Assembly: GCA_016647705.1 (NCBI GenBank)
Contig: CM028326.1
Location: forward strand, 26,908,901-26,972,900
DNA: 64,000 nt
Reading direction: 5' to 3'
From: Eucommia ulmoides
Taxonomy: Eukaryota; Streptophyta; Magnoliopsida; Garryales; Eucommiaceae
Shown: piece after piece, positions 49,761 through 61,500 of the stretch
Numbering within the stretch: position 1 is the stretch's first letter
Layout of the letters: the number at the start of each line of letters is the position of its first letter
The notes under the pieces: generated by a model
Told to the model about the DNA's origin: nothing
What the model saw: the letters and a program-made list of their open reading frames with translations, nothing else
Databases searched by the model: none
Translations under genes and position numbers: made by a program

Positions 49761-50925
49761 TACTTATTTCTGGATCATTCAGAAAGGTGAGCTCGGCGAT
49801 GAAGTCGGCCAACACTTGGCCTTTGATACCGGTCCTAGGTCAGTAATCAATATGGAATTGGTCGAGCTCAAGGCTGTACTTAATCAACCAGTCCGAGATG
49901 TCTGGTGAGTGCAAAATTTTGTCGCAACGGTTGGTCGGTTAGGACGATTATAGTGTGTGCCTGGAAATATTACTTCAGCTTCCTTGAGGCCACCAACAGA
50001 TCATATGCAAGCTTTTTAAACTTCGTGTACCTCCTCTTGACATCTGTGAGGATCCTTCTGGAGTATTAGACTAGGTGTTGAACACCGGCATCCTTCTTCA
50101 CTAGAGCCGTGCTAACCTCCGTTGGAGAGGCAAAAACGTATAGGTATAGGTTTTCACCCGCCTTTAGGGTGCTAAGCAAAAGAGCAAAGGAAAGATATCT
50201 TTTGAGCTCCTAGAATGTTCCCTCACACTCCTCTATCTATCCGAAGTTGTCGTTGTCTATGAGCACCTTGAAGAATGGAGGCATTTTTTTTACGCTCGTT
50301 AAATGAACTGGTTCAAGGTAGTAATTCTTCCCGTGAGCATTCGAACTTTCTTCCTACTCCGAGGAGAGGTCATCCCTAGCACGACACATATCTGGTCGGG
50401 ATTGGCATCGATTCCACGCTGAGAGACCATGTACCCGAGGAACTTCCTAACAGAAGCTTCAAAGATTCATTTGTTGGGGTTGAGTTTCATTCGGAGATAC
50501 CAAAGCTAGTTAAAGTAGTTTTGGAGGTACTGGATGTGGTCAGGATCCCTTGAGCTCTTGACCAATATGTCATCGATGTAAACTTCCATCGTTTACCCGA
50601 TCTCCTCCTTAAACATCTTATTCACAAGCCGCTAATAGGTTGCCCCAACGTTTCGCAAGCCGAACGGCATGACCTTATAGCAATACGTGCCTTTATCGGT
50701 GATGAATGAGGTTTTGCTTTTGTCAAGAGGGAACATGGGTATCTGGTTGTACCCGGCATAAGCGTTGAGAAAACTTAGGCGCTCATATCCTACCGTGGCG
50801 TCGATGACAATATCGATCCTTGAGATGGGGAAAAAGTCTTACGAGTATGCTTTCTTTTGTTCCTTGAAGTCGACGCAAAGGGGCCACTTGTTGCCGGCTT
50901 TAGGAGCCATGAAAACATTGGCAAG
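49761..50925 (-). pseudogene. Tat-like reverse transcriptase and first RNase H, 5'-truncated
   Basis: From the right edge the minus strand reads LANVFMAPKAGNKWPLCVDF (RT start), RIDIVIDATVGYERLSFLNAYAGYN, TYCYKVMPFGLRNVGATY and MEVYIDDILVKSS (catalytic YIDD). RLGMTSPRSRKKVRMLTGRI follows near 50340. Scattered stops occur. The coding stops abruptly at 50925, where the solo LTR begins, and does not resume beyond 57186. Confidence 0.88.
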
Positions 50926-52063
50926 TGGTGGCGCGTAAATACATCGCTACTTTCATTGCAAGTGTACGAGTCAAGTTTTAGTAGAGTGGGAAGAGTAAGG
51001 GTTGTCGTTTCCATAGGGATTAGTGTAGATTATCATTGAGTACCATAATTGTCATAACCTAACTTTATTTAGGCAATAAAAATGTAGTTTTTATAATAAA
51101 ATATATTAAACTAATTAACTAATTAAACTATTTATACTAATATACTAGTATGACGTTTATGAAAATTTATTGTCTAGGGATTAACTTCATTCACTTAAAT
51201 GTGTTCGTTTTAATCTAGTTTACATTAACGGCGTTCATCCTATCCGACAATCTCGGTATCGAAATCTCATTCACTACCTCTCTCGAGTGTAAAGTGAATG
51301 AATATGTGACTTCGCGTCAATGTCGAAGTCCCCCTCGAACATCTATACAATACTTTGTTACATGAGTCTTGCCCCAACATCACGGATTGCACACTTTCTA
51401 ACTCCCTCCCGGGTTATTAAATCGTCACGTTGTGTTTAAACCCTAGTCCAAATCCAAGGTTACCTCTCCCGAGTATCAAACTCCATATTCTCAATATATC
51501 ATAACAAGCATATAAACGTGGAATAAAGGTAAACACAATAGGATAAACAAGATCAACCATTAACAAAACATCAATTTTTTATAAACAACGTTTTCGTGAA
51601 TTCATTCAAGCCCTAGACAATATATGTTCAGCTACACATGGACGTAGCCCTAAATATAACTAAATACAACCAAAACATATACAAAACATTCAACCAAATC
51701 TAAGAGAGAAAGAGAAAAACGAGGAGACTAGCCATTATCTGAATATCCGACGCTAAAACCACTTCGAGAACGCTTCCTCCTCTTGGACTTGATGATCTTC
51801 TCTTGGTTGAATGGCCTTGGAGCTCTCAAGACTGTCGAAAACGTCTACTCGTGTTTGGGGGAGAAGAGACGATATTTATAGGATCTGAAATATCTCAAAA
51901 TATCCTAAAATATCTTAAACAATGTAGCGCCGACCGCTGCAACAGTGGGATCACCGTTGCAGCAGTAAATAGGTCGGTAGGATTCTGGCAGATGACCACT
52001 GTAGTGGTGGATCTCTCTGTATTTTGACCGCTACAACGGTGGGATCACCACTGCAGCAGTGGG

Positions 52064-53370
52064 TGGTGGCCGCTAAATAAGCGTTGCCACTTTCACCGCA
52101 AGCGTACGGATCAAGTTTTAGTATAGTGAACCTTTCGGTCGGATATCATATCCATAGGGATTGATGTTGTTACTATCGAATACCGTGATTGTCATAACCC
52201 GACTTTATCTAGGTGACAAAAATGGAATTTAATTAATTAATACTAATACTAATATAGTCTAATTTAACTATACTAATACTAATATTAATATGGGATAGTT
52301 TTGAGAGAATAGGTTGTCTAGGGATTAGTTTCGTTTACGAATATGCGTTTAGTCTCGTTTCAGTTTATGTTAACGACGTTCGACTTATATGACAATCTCA
52401 ATTTGTAAACTTCTTCGCCACCTTTTTCGAGTGTAAGACGGGGGAATACGCGACTTCGTGTCAAAGAAGAAGTCCCCCTCAACGTTTTAACGACCCTAGG
52501 CCGCATGAGTCTCACCCCAACGTCATTGATTGCACACAATCCAACTCCCTCCTGGGTTATTGGATCATCGCGTTGTGTTTACCCTATTGACAATCTCCGT
52601 TCTAAAACTCCCTCGCCACCTCTCCCGAGTGTAAGACGAGAGAAGACGTGACTTCGTGTCAACGCCGAAGTCTCCCTCAACATCTTAACGACTCTAGGTC
52701 ACGTGAGTTTTGCCCTAACATCATCGATTGTCCACAATCTAAACCCCGATCGGGTTATAGGATTGTAGCATTCGTTTATTCTAGTCCGAATCCGAGATTT
52801 GTCAAACCCGGTATTCTTGATATGTAAATCTAAGCAATATAAACAAACAATATGGCACACACAATCAACATAACGAAGAACAATTGCAAACAACACAGAA
52901 ACTCATCCGAACTCCGATTGAGGTAATTCAAAAACCTATGAAAATCTAAGAAAACTATCTATAACTTCCATGTTTTGAGTGTTTCCAAAATCGGATCGCA
53001 TCGTAGTCCAAAATAGCCTTGAAGTTACAGCACCTGTACCGGCTTTACAGGTTTGGTGACCGCCTAGGCAAAAAAGTAGGCGATGGACTTGGAAATGTTC
53101 TCGGCAATCTTCACAGTCTAGGCGGAGGTCTGGATGCCTAGGCGGTGGGCTTCTTTCACAATGTTGCCTCCTTGCTCATTTATCCACCGTAACTTTCTCC
53201 GCTTTGGTTCGATCACATCGTTTTCGCTCTGATTTTATACCTTTTCACCCCACGCACCTATTTTAATACAAAAAGAATAAAAACATATTAAAACATATAA
53301 AAATAACTATAAACGTACTCGAAAACTAACAAATTCGGATTGGAAATACATATGTAATTTACACCTATCA
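52064..53370 (-). repeat. 3' LTR of copy c (internally deleted)
   Basis: Collinear with 55202-56961 except that about 450 bp is missing at the junction near 52905 (AAACTCATCCGAACTCC). It carries both copies of the 190-bp segment (about 52390-52580 and 52590-52790). Confidence 0.85.
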
Positions 53371-53387
53371 AATATCCCCAAACTCAG
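53371..53387 (-). other. polypurine tract of copy c
   Basis: On the minus strand GAGTTTGGGGATATT directly precedes the LTR start TGATAGG. Copy a has GTTTGAGAGTATT in the same place. Confidence 0.7.
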
Positions 53388-55177
53388 AATTTTGCTAGTT
53401 CTCGAGCAAAATACCCACACAATACGAGAAAGTATACAAACTAATTATGAAATTAAAAACTACAAACGAAAAACATTAAAAACAAAAATGTGGAAGTGTT
53501 GAATATCATTTACCGGCCAAAAGATTTTCCCCTCATCGGCCTTTAATCCTATCAAGTTCAAGCATAAATCACACCATGTGGTGTTCTGGAATTGCAACGT
53601 TCAAAAATAGTAAGCGCCATTCTAGATCCTGTTTAAGTGTGTGTGTGATTAAACTCAAATATACTTCTATCCATAGATTAGATGGGATTATCCCTAAATA
53701 AATATCATGACTAAAACCTTTAAGGTATAGGGAATCCATACGCCTGACCTGGGATCTATTCTCCACTAATGTAGGCTCGGAGGTTCATGAAGATCAGTAG
53801 GGCTTGGTTCGGTTTTGGAATAATGGCCAAGAGTATTTTGGAATAGAAAATAGGTTAATGTCGTTAACTTAATGTTACCCAAGGCACATCGCTTGGCACA
53901 ATCACACTCGAAACCCCAGTGTTTAATTAGGAACAACCCTGAACAAACATTTAAGAACGTCGTACTCACTTGTTATGTAAAAAAAAATAAAATTTTAACA
54001 CACCCCCAAACTCATTCGAATTTCTACATTTTAAGAAGTGTGCAAAATGATTAAGTAACACACCCCCAAAACGTATTCGAATTCTTACAACTTTAGGAAT
54101 GTGCAAAAATATATGAATGACAAAGGACAAGTGAGTACTCGAATATCGAACCAATTAAAATTTCGGCCTAAACCCAACCGCTTACATCAAGTAGCGAAAT
54201 GCTAACTTGATTTACTCAAATTGTGCCTTCAGTTTAGCGATATAGGTTTGGAAAAAGTTCAATTGGCTAGGTTATTTGTTAAGTGTTCAGAATTGAAATG
54301 GCTATTAGGCTTCAACAGGGTAACGAGGGATAAACATATATCAAGGTAAGCTTAAAAGGCTCAAGCAATCAAATGAATGCCTAAATCATATCTCCTAAAC
54401 AACTTGGCCTAGGATTTTGCCTCGAATTTCCCCCAAATCAAGTTCTAGAATCCCTATTGTCATAAAATTGAGTGAAGGATAATCAGTTTCAAATCAATTA
54501 GATAGTTCTATACTGAGTTTACATGCTCGTGCATTTAGGATTCACAATAACTTTACTAAGACGATACGTCAAGCACACAGAATACACATGAATGAGCGTT
54601 ACACTCGACCTCAAAACAATCAGGGAACAGAATCATCATCGGGTAAAGGCTCAGATGACGTCAAAACTCAACACAAAACAACAACTAAACTAAACAATTT
54701 AATCTTAAACAAGCATGCACACGGTAAAAATAGTAAAACATGCTAACTAAAAACATAAACACATACTAAAATATACTAACACATCACCACCAACTTAAAA
54801 CAGGTGATGTGCAAAACAACTCGTCAACGATCCCAATAGACAGAATATAGCATGATATTGAAGACAGGGGTTTAGAACACGTACCTGGGAGGCAAGAGAA
54901 TCTTGCCTCCGACTCAAATTGACGAAGATATATCTAATTTATTTGTGACCCTAGGTTGCCTCCCAAGAAGCGCTTGATTTAATGTCCTCGGCTCGACAAA
55001 TGCCCTCAACACTGGCGAGATATTCAATGATCGAACCGCAAGAGCACCTGTCGATCTAACATCTTCAAGCATCCTGCCAGAAACAAAAACAAAACTACAA
55101 ACGAAAATTATATACAAAAATGCCTAGATTAAAATTAAGTTATTTATTCCTAATATCGACAATAACCACTTTGTCAA
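53388..55177 (-). other. interior of copy c, non-coding
   Basis: No gag or pol motif on either strand. Conserved blocks shared with the interior of copy a include GGCAAGATTCTC-GCCTCCCAGG, the GAGGACATTAAAxCA stretch and TTGGGAGGCAACC. Conservation between copies without coding suggests that the interior is retained for packaging or replication, which is inference. Confidence 0.6.
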
Positions 55178-55195
55178 TCCCCGGCAACGGCGCCA
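55178..55195 (-). other. primer binding site of copy c (tRNA-Asp)
   Basis: The plus strand reads TCCCCGGCAACGGCGCCA, identical to the 3' end of plant tRNA-Asp including CCA, so the minus strand is its complement. It lies 6 bases inside the LTR at 55202. Confidence 0.9.
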
Positions 55196-55201
55196 AAAAC
55201 T

Positions 55202-56961
55202 TGGCGGCCGCTAAATAAGCGCTGCCACTTTCACCGCAAGCGTACGAATCAAGTTTTAGTATAGTGGACCTTTCGGTCGGGTATCGTATCCATAGGGATT
55301 GGTGTTGTTACTATCGAATACCGCGATTGTCATAACCCAACTTTATCTAGGTGACAAAAATGGAATTTAATTAATTAATACTAATACTAATATAGCCTAA
55401 TTTAACTATACTAATACTAATATTAATATGGGATAGTTTTGAGAGAATAGGTTGTCTAGGGATTAGTTTCGTTTACGAATATGTGTTCAGTCTCATTTTA
55501 GTTTATGTTAACGACGTTCGACTTATATGACAATCTCAGTTCGTAAACTCCTCTGTCACCTCTTCCAAGTGTAAGACGGGAGAATACACGACTTTGTGTC
55601 AACGAAAAAATCCCCTTCAACATCTTAACGACCCTTGACCGCGTGAGTCACGCCCCAACGTCATTGATTATACACAATCCAACTCCCTCTCAAGTTATTA
55701 GATCGTCGCGTTGTGTTTACCCTATCGAAAATCTCCGTTCTAAAACTCTCTCGCCACTTTTCTCGAGTGTAAGACGAGGGAATACGTGACTTAACATCAA
55801 CGCCGAAGTCCCCCTCAACATCTTAACGACTCTAGGTCACATGAGTCTTGCCCCAACGTCATCGATTGTCCACAATCTAAACCCCGACCGGGTTATAGGA
55901 TTGTGGCATTCGTTTATTCTAGTCCGAATACGGGATTTGTCAAATCCTGTATTCTTGATATGTAAATCTAAGCAATATAAACAAACAATATGGCACACAC
56001 AATCAACATAACGAAGAACAATCTCAAACAAAATACAAACTCAACTAAACAACGTTTTCATAAATTATATTAATAATCCCTATACAACCTATGTTTAGCC
56101 AATGGCCATAACCACATATACGATGTAAAATGGCGTAAACATACTCAACAACTACCAAAATATAGAAAACAAAGAGAAGAAACGAGCGACTTAGCCAATA
56201 TCTGAAGAATAGCCGCTAGAACCGTCCACCGATCGCTTCCATCTTCATCCTCCACCTCGGGTTGAGAGCGCTCCCTAAAAAATCCCTAAACCTAACCCTA
56301 AAATATGGCCTAAGGCCTTAGGAGCTAAAGAGGAGGGAAGAGATGAGGAGATAAGGGATTAAATAGGCCAAAAAATATCTCCAAAATATCTATTCTGCGC
56401 AGAGGATTTCGCCTAGGCAAAGTTAGGTCAGTTAATTTTCTGCCGGATTTTCACCTAGGCGAAGTTACTGTAGGTTTTCAATTTTGTTTTGACTGTAACT
56501 TCTTTATCCGAACTCCGATTGAGATAATTCAAAAACCTATGGAAAGATAAGAAAAACATCTAAAACTTACATGTTTTTAGTGTTTCCAAAATCGGATCAC
56601 ATCATAGTCAAAAATAGTCTTAAAGTTACAGCACCTATACCGGCTTTGCAGGTTTGGTGACCGCCTAGGCGAAGAAGTAGGCGGTGGACTTGGAAATGTT
56701 CTAAGAAATATTCACAATCTAGGCAGAGGTCTGAACTCCTAGGCGGTGGGCTTCTTTCATAATGTTGCCTCCTTGCTCATTTATCCATCGTAACTTCGTC
56801 CGCTTTAGTTCGATCACATTGTTTTCGCTCCAATTTCATACATTTTCACCCCACGCACCTATTTTAATACAAAAAGAATAAAAACATATAAAAATAACTA
56901 TAAACGTACTCAAAAACTAAAAAATTAGGATTGGAAATACATAGGTAATTTACAACTATCA
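55202..56961 (-). repeat. 5' LTR of copy c (full length)
   Basis: 1760 bp, from TGGCGGCCGCTAAATAAGCG to TTACAACTATCA on the plus strand. Contains the doubled 190-bp segment (about 55510-55710 and 55720-55910) and the portion missing from the partner LTR (about 56050-56510). Confidence 0.85.
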
Positions 56962-57186
56962 GTGGGCTACAGGTTCTGAACTTTGCCTTTATGCTCTTTT
57001 TCACCGTTCTTCCACTGTTCTTGCTCCGATATGATCGTTTAAAGACTGTTTTCATCCCTTTTCGACCCAAACACTTGATTTATAATAAAAAGAATAAAAA
57101 TGTATTGAAACATATAAAAATGATATAATAATACTCGAAAATTACCAAAACCGGCTTGAGAATATATAAACAAATTACACCTATTA

Positions 57187-58036
57187 ACAAGCTAGCTTTT
57201 TTTGTTCTGACTTCTGAGCTTCTAGGACAGTGAAAACAAAACACAAGGAACAATAATAAAATGCTCTTTTAAGTTTTATGTTTCTATTCCTAGAAAACTT
57301 GGGAACAGAAACATTAATCTAGGAAAAATTATGTTTTGTCATCTGAAATTTGTTGTAAAAGTTTAGGGAGCAGAACAGAAGCATATTTTTTTTAATTATG
57401 ATATATTTTCTTTTGTTTCCCAATTTATTAGGGAACAGAAACACTAAACAAAAATGGCCTTATTTTTTTATAAACAGAAACAAAAGAATCTGTTTCTCAT
57501 CCTACAAATTTGTTCAAAAAATCTCAAATTAGAACATAAACAATATGTTTTTGTTTTAATGTTTCGAATTTTGTTGTAACTTCTTGGGAATAGAAACAAC
57601 AACATTAATCAAACAACACCTAACATCATGAAATGCGTAATTAATCCATTCTTGCAAACAACAAACAACAAAATACCAGCTCGGAAATACCTCAACAACA
57701 GCAAGAAGAAACAATTGTTGCATTGATCCGAGGAAAAAACAACCAACCTCAACAACCATAACAGCAGCAAAAGCTTGGGTAAAAAGCAGAAGAAACAAAC
57801 AGCACCGGCAAACACCTGAACAACAACATGAACAAACAACATAAAATAGGATAGCAAAAAAAGTTACACAAGTTAACAGTAACAAACCAAACAAAAAAAA
57901 AAAACACCAATACAATATAACAGAACAATCAGAAAACAAAGATTCATCGAATATGAAATAATCACAAAAAATATTCACCTTTTACTTTCATGAACACCAC
58001 TACTCAGTGGCATTGCTTTCGATACAGAAAACATGC
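57187..58036. other. spacer with recurring GGAACAGAAAC motif
   Basis: GGGAACAGAAAC or close variants occur at about 57309, 57369, 57431 and 57587, in AT-rich sequence. From 57600 on the plus strand is CAA/ACA-rich. The minus-strand open frame 57556-57978 is Cys/Phe/Leu-rich low complexity and not credible. Possibly the edge of a non-autonomous transposon. Confidence 0.4.
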
Positions 58037-58301
58037 TACTCGGGCTCAGCGGTCTTGCTTTTGACACCAGAAACACATGTCTTTGCTCACTCGATGGGAT
58101 AACAAAAAAATTTCCAGCCCGACTACCGATTGGTTCTGATCTTGAGACTATGGGCTCTATTTTTAGGGTAACATGGATCCTACACTCTCAGGATCAGAAC
58201 CAATCGATGATCGGGCTTGGAATATTTTTTCTCTCCAATCGAATGAGTAAAGACACGTGTTTCTGATGTAAAAAATGAGGTCGCTCGGCCCGAGAATGCC
58301 C
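58037..58301. mobile_element. foldback (MITE-like) element
   Basis: Left arm: CTCGGGCTCAGCGG, CAGAAACACATGTCTTTGCTCA, GCCCGACTACCGATTGGTTCTGATC. Right arm, reverse complement: CTCGGGCCGAGCGACC, CAGAAACACGTGTCTTTACTCA, GCCCGATCATCGATTGGTTCTGATC. Arms of about 115-120 bp separated by about 25 bp. It lies just downstream of the Ulp1-like gene. Confidence 0.75.
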
Positions 58302-58550
58302 TGACAGTCCTAACTAAACTTTACTCATTGTGGAGCCACCGCAGGGTCCCACAACCTTTTAAAGTGTCGACGGTTCGCAGTGCTTGATCCTTGATTATCT
58401 TTGATCACTTTGTTTATCGGATTCCTCTGCTTTACACACCACTTGATCTCGGACTAAATTCCCGTCGGACATGACCAAATCCAATACAAGTTAAACCCTA
58501 GATACATTAGAGTCAAACTAAAATAGAAAGTAAATTGAGAACATGTTTAG

Positions 58551-61500
58551 TTACGTATTCATTTTAGGACAAGCAAGGTTAGAATGACAATGACCATGCA
58601 ACCCGTCTACCTTCAAATCCATTCTAGGATGCAGTAGATCGGCTTGCATCAATTTAATTACGTATATTCCACAATCAAATATGAAACAAGTGTGAAATAA
58701 AAACATGAACATAAAAATATATATACGAAACTTATGAATATTGGTCCGTTCCAATGAATTTTTGAAGTACGTGTTTGACTATTGTGGTGCCCAATTTGCG
58801 ACTTCAATTGGGAAACTTCGCATGCCGACGTTTTTCATCTTCATACCGAAATTTTATATACACATCTCATGGAGGTGTTTCATCTACATACATGTACGAT
58901 GAGACAAGTATCAGCAAAGTCATCAACATATTGCTTTTAAACTAAAAGCACAAATTAAAACCATGTTAGTTTCTTACCAAGTATCTGGCCCTATCTTCGT
59001 GAGCATTGGATGTTCTTTGGCACATCGAAAAATCAAGAACAAAGACCTTCATTTCGAAAAAATCTACAACCATGAGAAACCAATGTACTTGATCTACATT
59101 GATAGGCAAATATATCTAACAAGCAATGGGTATTGATATCATTAAGTTAAAGTCACAAAACAGGTCACCAAAAAGATACGTCTGGAGTTTATTGTGTCAT
59201 ACCATGCGACAAGCATGAAAATCACCAGTGTAACAATGTTCTCCCATCCAAGAAGTAACCAGAGACTTCACATTGTGGTTACCCGGTGATAGAAGTTGTC
59301 TGTAACGCAAACAAAACCAAAAAAAAAAAATATTACGTATAAAAATTCATTCACTTTCTAAGGGACTCATTTGACAAAATCTCCAACTAAGAGTAATGTT
59401 CATAAAGCTTACCTAGACATATGTGGAGAAATACCAAGACGGGCAATTAAGATCGGGATGGTATCTAAACTTTTGCTCATAGGTGAGTTTTGCAGCAACG
59501 CAATTAATCACCTACGTCAACATCATCAATCAAATCAATACTAACGAAATTGGTGCCATAATTTTAAGGACAACAGTCCATGATAAAAGACTTACCTCTC
59601 CACCGATCCATGCCCTCGGTGCAAGCGTTGCAAGATCTAACCAAGTAGCAACAACAGTTACAATATCAACCAACGTTTCGCTATAACATATGACGAAACA
59701 CCAATGAAAGTTACAAAAAACCAACATATATGATGATTTAACTACCCATTCAAATATGAATAGCGTAGCACACCATTGATTCAGTTTGGGGTCGAAAATA
59801 AACTTTCACACACTTTCATCCCCAAGACTAAGTCGTATCAATAAATTTACTTTGCTGCTAATAGCAACATACATAAATAACGCAAAACATAATAATTTAC
59901 TTACGTTGCATTGGGCGAGAAGGGCAAGAATAGATATAATGGAACAAAAAAAAAACATAATACAAAATATAATAAAAATGCATTACTCACCGAAGACCTC
60001 GTCGACATTCTCACAACAGGAACCTTTTTTGGCATAGTATCATTGGTTTTTTTTAGCCTAAATATAGGCTTCTTTTGCTTTTTCCATGTAGTGCCCGACT
60101 CCAATGAACATTCAGCATCCAGATTTTCTAAAGGTAATACTGTATTTGGCATGTCTTTGACGTTCAACGACACCATATCTTCTTTTTAATTATCCAGTAC
60201 TGCCCGTACTTACTCCCTGACTAGGGCATCCAAGGATATCAACGGCTCTACCGCAGCCGCATACCAATCATTGACCTGTTCCTGATCTTTCTCAAGATTC
60301 CCTAGTAGCGTGTCCAACACGCGGTTCAAGTTGATTTCAACCTTAGTGGAGGGACCCCGCGTCAATGATTCAGTATTGTCCCTCGAGGTCTCCACTGATA
60401 TCACAGTCTTTGAGAAACCCACATCCCCAACACGTTCAAGAGGGTCAACCTTCATGTCATCTTTGCCAACCTGAATAGTTGTAGATGGTGGGATGTCCTG
60501 CAATTGTGGTTGCATGGATGGATCTCACACAACCGACGGCTCCCCATGCAACAGCGATATATGGAGCACGAGCGAGATTCGTAAAGTGAATAAAACGAAC
60601 GTTGTTTTAAGGTCGGTCACATCTTTCCGGATTATACCTAACTCAACTCTCACCTCCTTAATGTCCTCCTGAATGTCTGACCCATGGACATCCAAAATAT
60701 TTCGGCTGTCATCAACACCACCTTTCCCAACCTTTTCTTCATTTTCCTCTTTACTCTCATCCTCCCTTTCCGAATTGTCCATAATTTCCTCCATCTTTTG
60801 TGGCCCGACAATTGACACAAGCAAAATCAAAAGCAAATAAAAAACATTTGATAGAAACAATAATGACCAAAACATAAAAAAGAAAACAAATAAGTAGAAA
60901 AATTGTTTACAGACTATAAAAAAAGTACCTCCTCCTTATCAAACACTGTTAATTATTTTAGATGATCAATACATTGTTTTATCTCGTCCTTACCCCAAAC
61001 AATTATCTGGAGTAAGGTCATATTATCTAGGGAATGAAGAACAACATCCCCAGCAGGCATAAAATTTTCAAAGTAAAAAATTTGTTCAAGAGAACAAGTT
61101 AGTTGGAAGCAACATGAATAAGTTACAAATAATATATCAATACTAGAACAATATGGCTTACCATCAAGAGTGGAAGGCATCCAGATGCCTCTGACGTCGT
61201 ACTTTTCGCCCTTTTCTTTAAACCATCACATAAAAAAAGAAAGGTGAACGTCGCCCAATTCCTGTTGGCGATTTTATCCAACGGGTTCAGGGCGTGAAAA
61301 TACGATAGTGGCACCCTTGTGTTGCTAGTTGGACAAAGGAAAATCTCAATTAACCACAACAGGAACTTCACACGGAATTTTACCCCATCCGTCTGTATTT
61401 TACATAGTTCAACCCTAAGGTCCTTTAGTGGTACCGATTGACCCCTCAAACCCGACAGACTCTTTAATTCCTTAATCTCATTAACTTTCCCATCTTTCTT

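Larger units (their letters stand above)
38398..50925 (-). mobile_element. Tat-like Ty3/gypsy retrotransposon, truncated and interrupted
   Basis: Read on the minus strand from right to left: reverse transcriptase, RNase H and integrase (50925-48034), then an untranslated region with 78-bp repeats and an antisense ORF, then an LTR end at 38398 (TGTTGGTGTCG, that is ...CGACACCAACA). RNase H with the TTNNEAEYKALL motif, the antisense extra ORF and the tandem repeats near the 3' LTR all fit the Tat lineage. The 5' LTR, gag, protease and start of reverse transcriptase are missing at the right edge. The segment 39908-43845 is a later insertion of another element. Confidence 0.75.
52064..56961 (-). 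mobile_element. non-autonomous gypsy LTR element with tRNA-Asp primer site (copy c)
   Basis: LTRs at 52064-53370 and 55202-56961, flanked by a perfect GTGGG duplication (52059-52063 and 56962-56966). On the minus strand each starts TGATAGxTGTAAATTAC or a near variant and ends TTTAGCGGCC(G/A)CCA. The primer site is at 55178-55195 and the purine tract next to 53371. The interior is only 1831 bp and holds no gag or pol; long frames are absent. The left LTR is about 450 bp shorter because of an internal deletion. It must have moved using proteins made by another element. Primer site and termini resemble Athila-type gypsy elements. Confidence 0.85.
50926..57186 (-). repeat. solo LTR of the non-autonomous family, split by a nested relative (copy b)
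   Basis: Left part 50926-52063 starts TGGTGGCGCGTAAAT and follows the same order of blocks as the LTRs of the nested element. Right part 56962-57186 ends TTACACCTATTA, the family's LTR end (others end CACCTATCA). GCAAG (50921-50925) and ACAAG (57187-57191) could be a target duplication with one change, but the right flank does not continue the pol of the left flank. It has a single copy of the 190-bp segment that is doubled in the other LTRs. Confidence 0.75.

Noticed and set aside
48034-50925. Endogenous pararetrovirus
   Set aside because: Integrase and LTR-associated features (Tat-type RNase H, integrase C-terminal domain) are present, and no coat or movement protein was seen; it is a Ty3/gypsy retrotransposon.
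55178-55195. tRNA-Asp gene fragment
   Set aside because: Only the last 18 bases of tRNA-Asp are present, placed exactly where an LTR element's primer site should be; no tRNA body precedes it.
57556-57978. 140-codon Cys/Phe/Leu-rich minus-strand frame that looks like a membrane protein
   Set aside because: It is the reverse of a CAA/ACA-rich low-complexity stretch; no start context or family resemblance.
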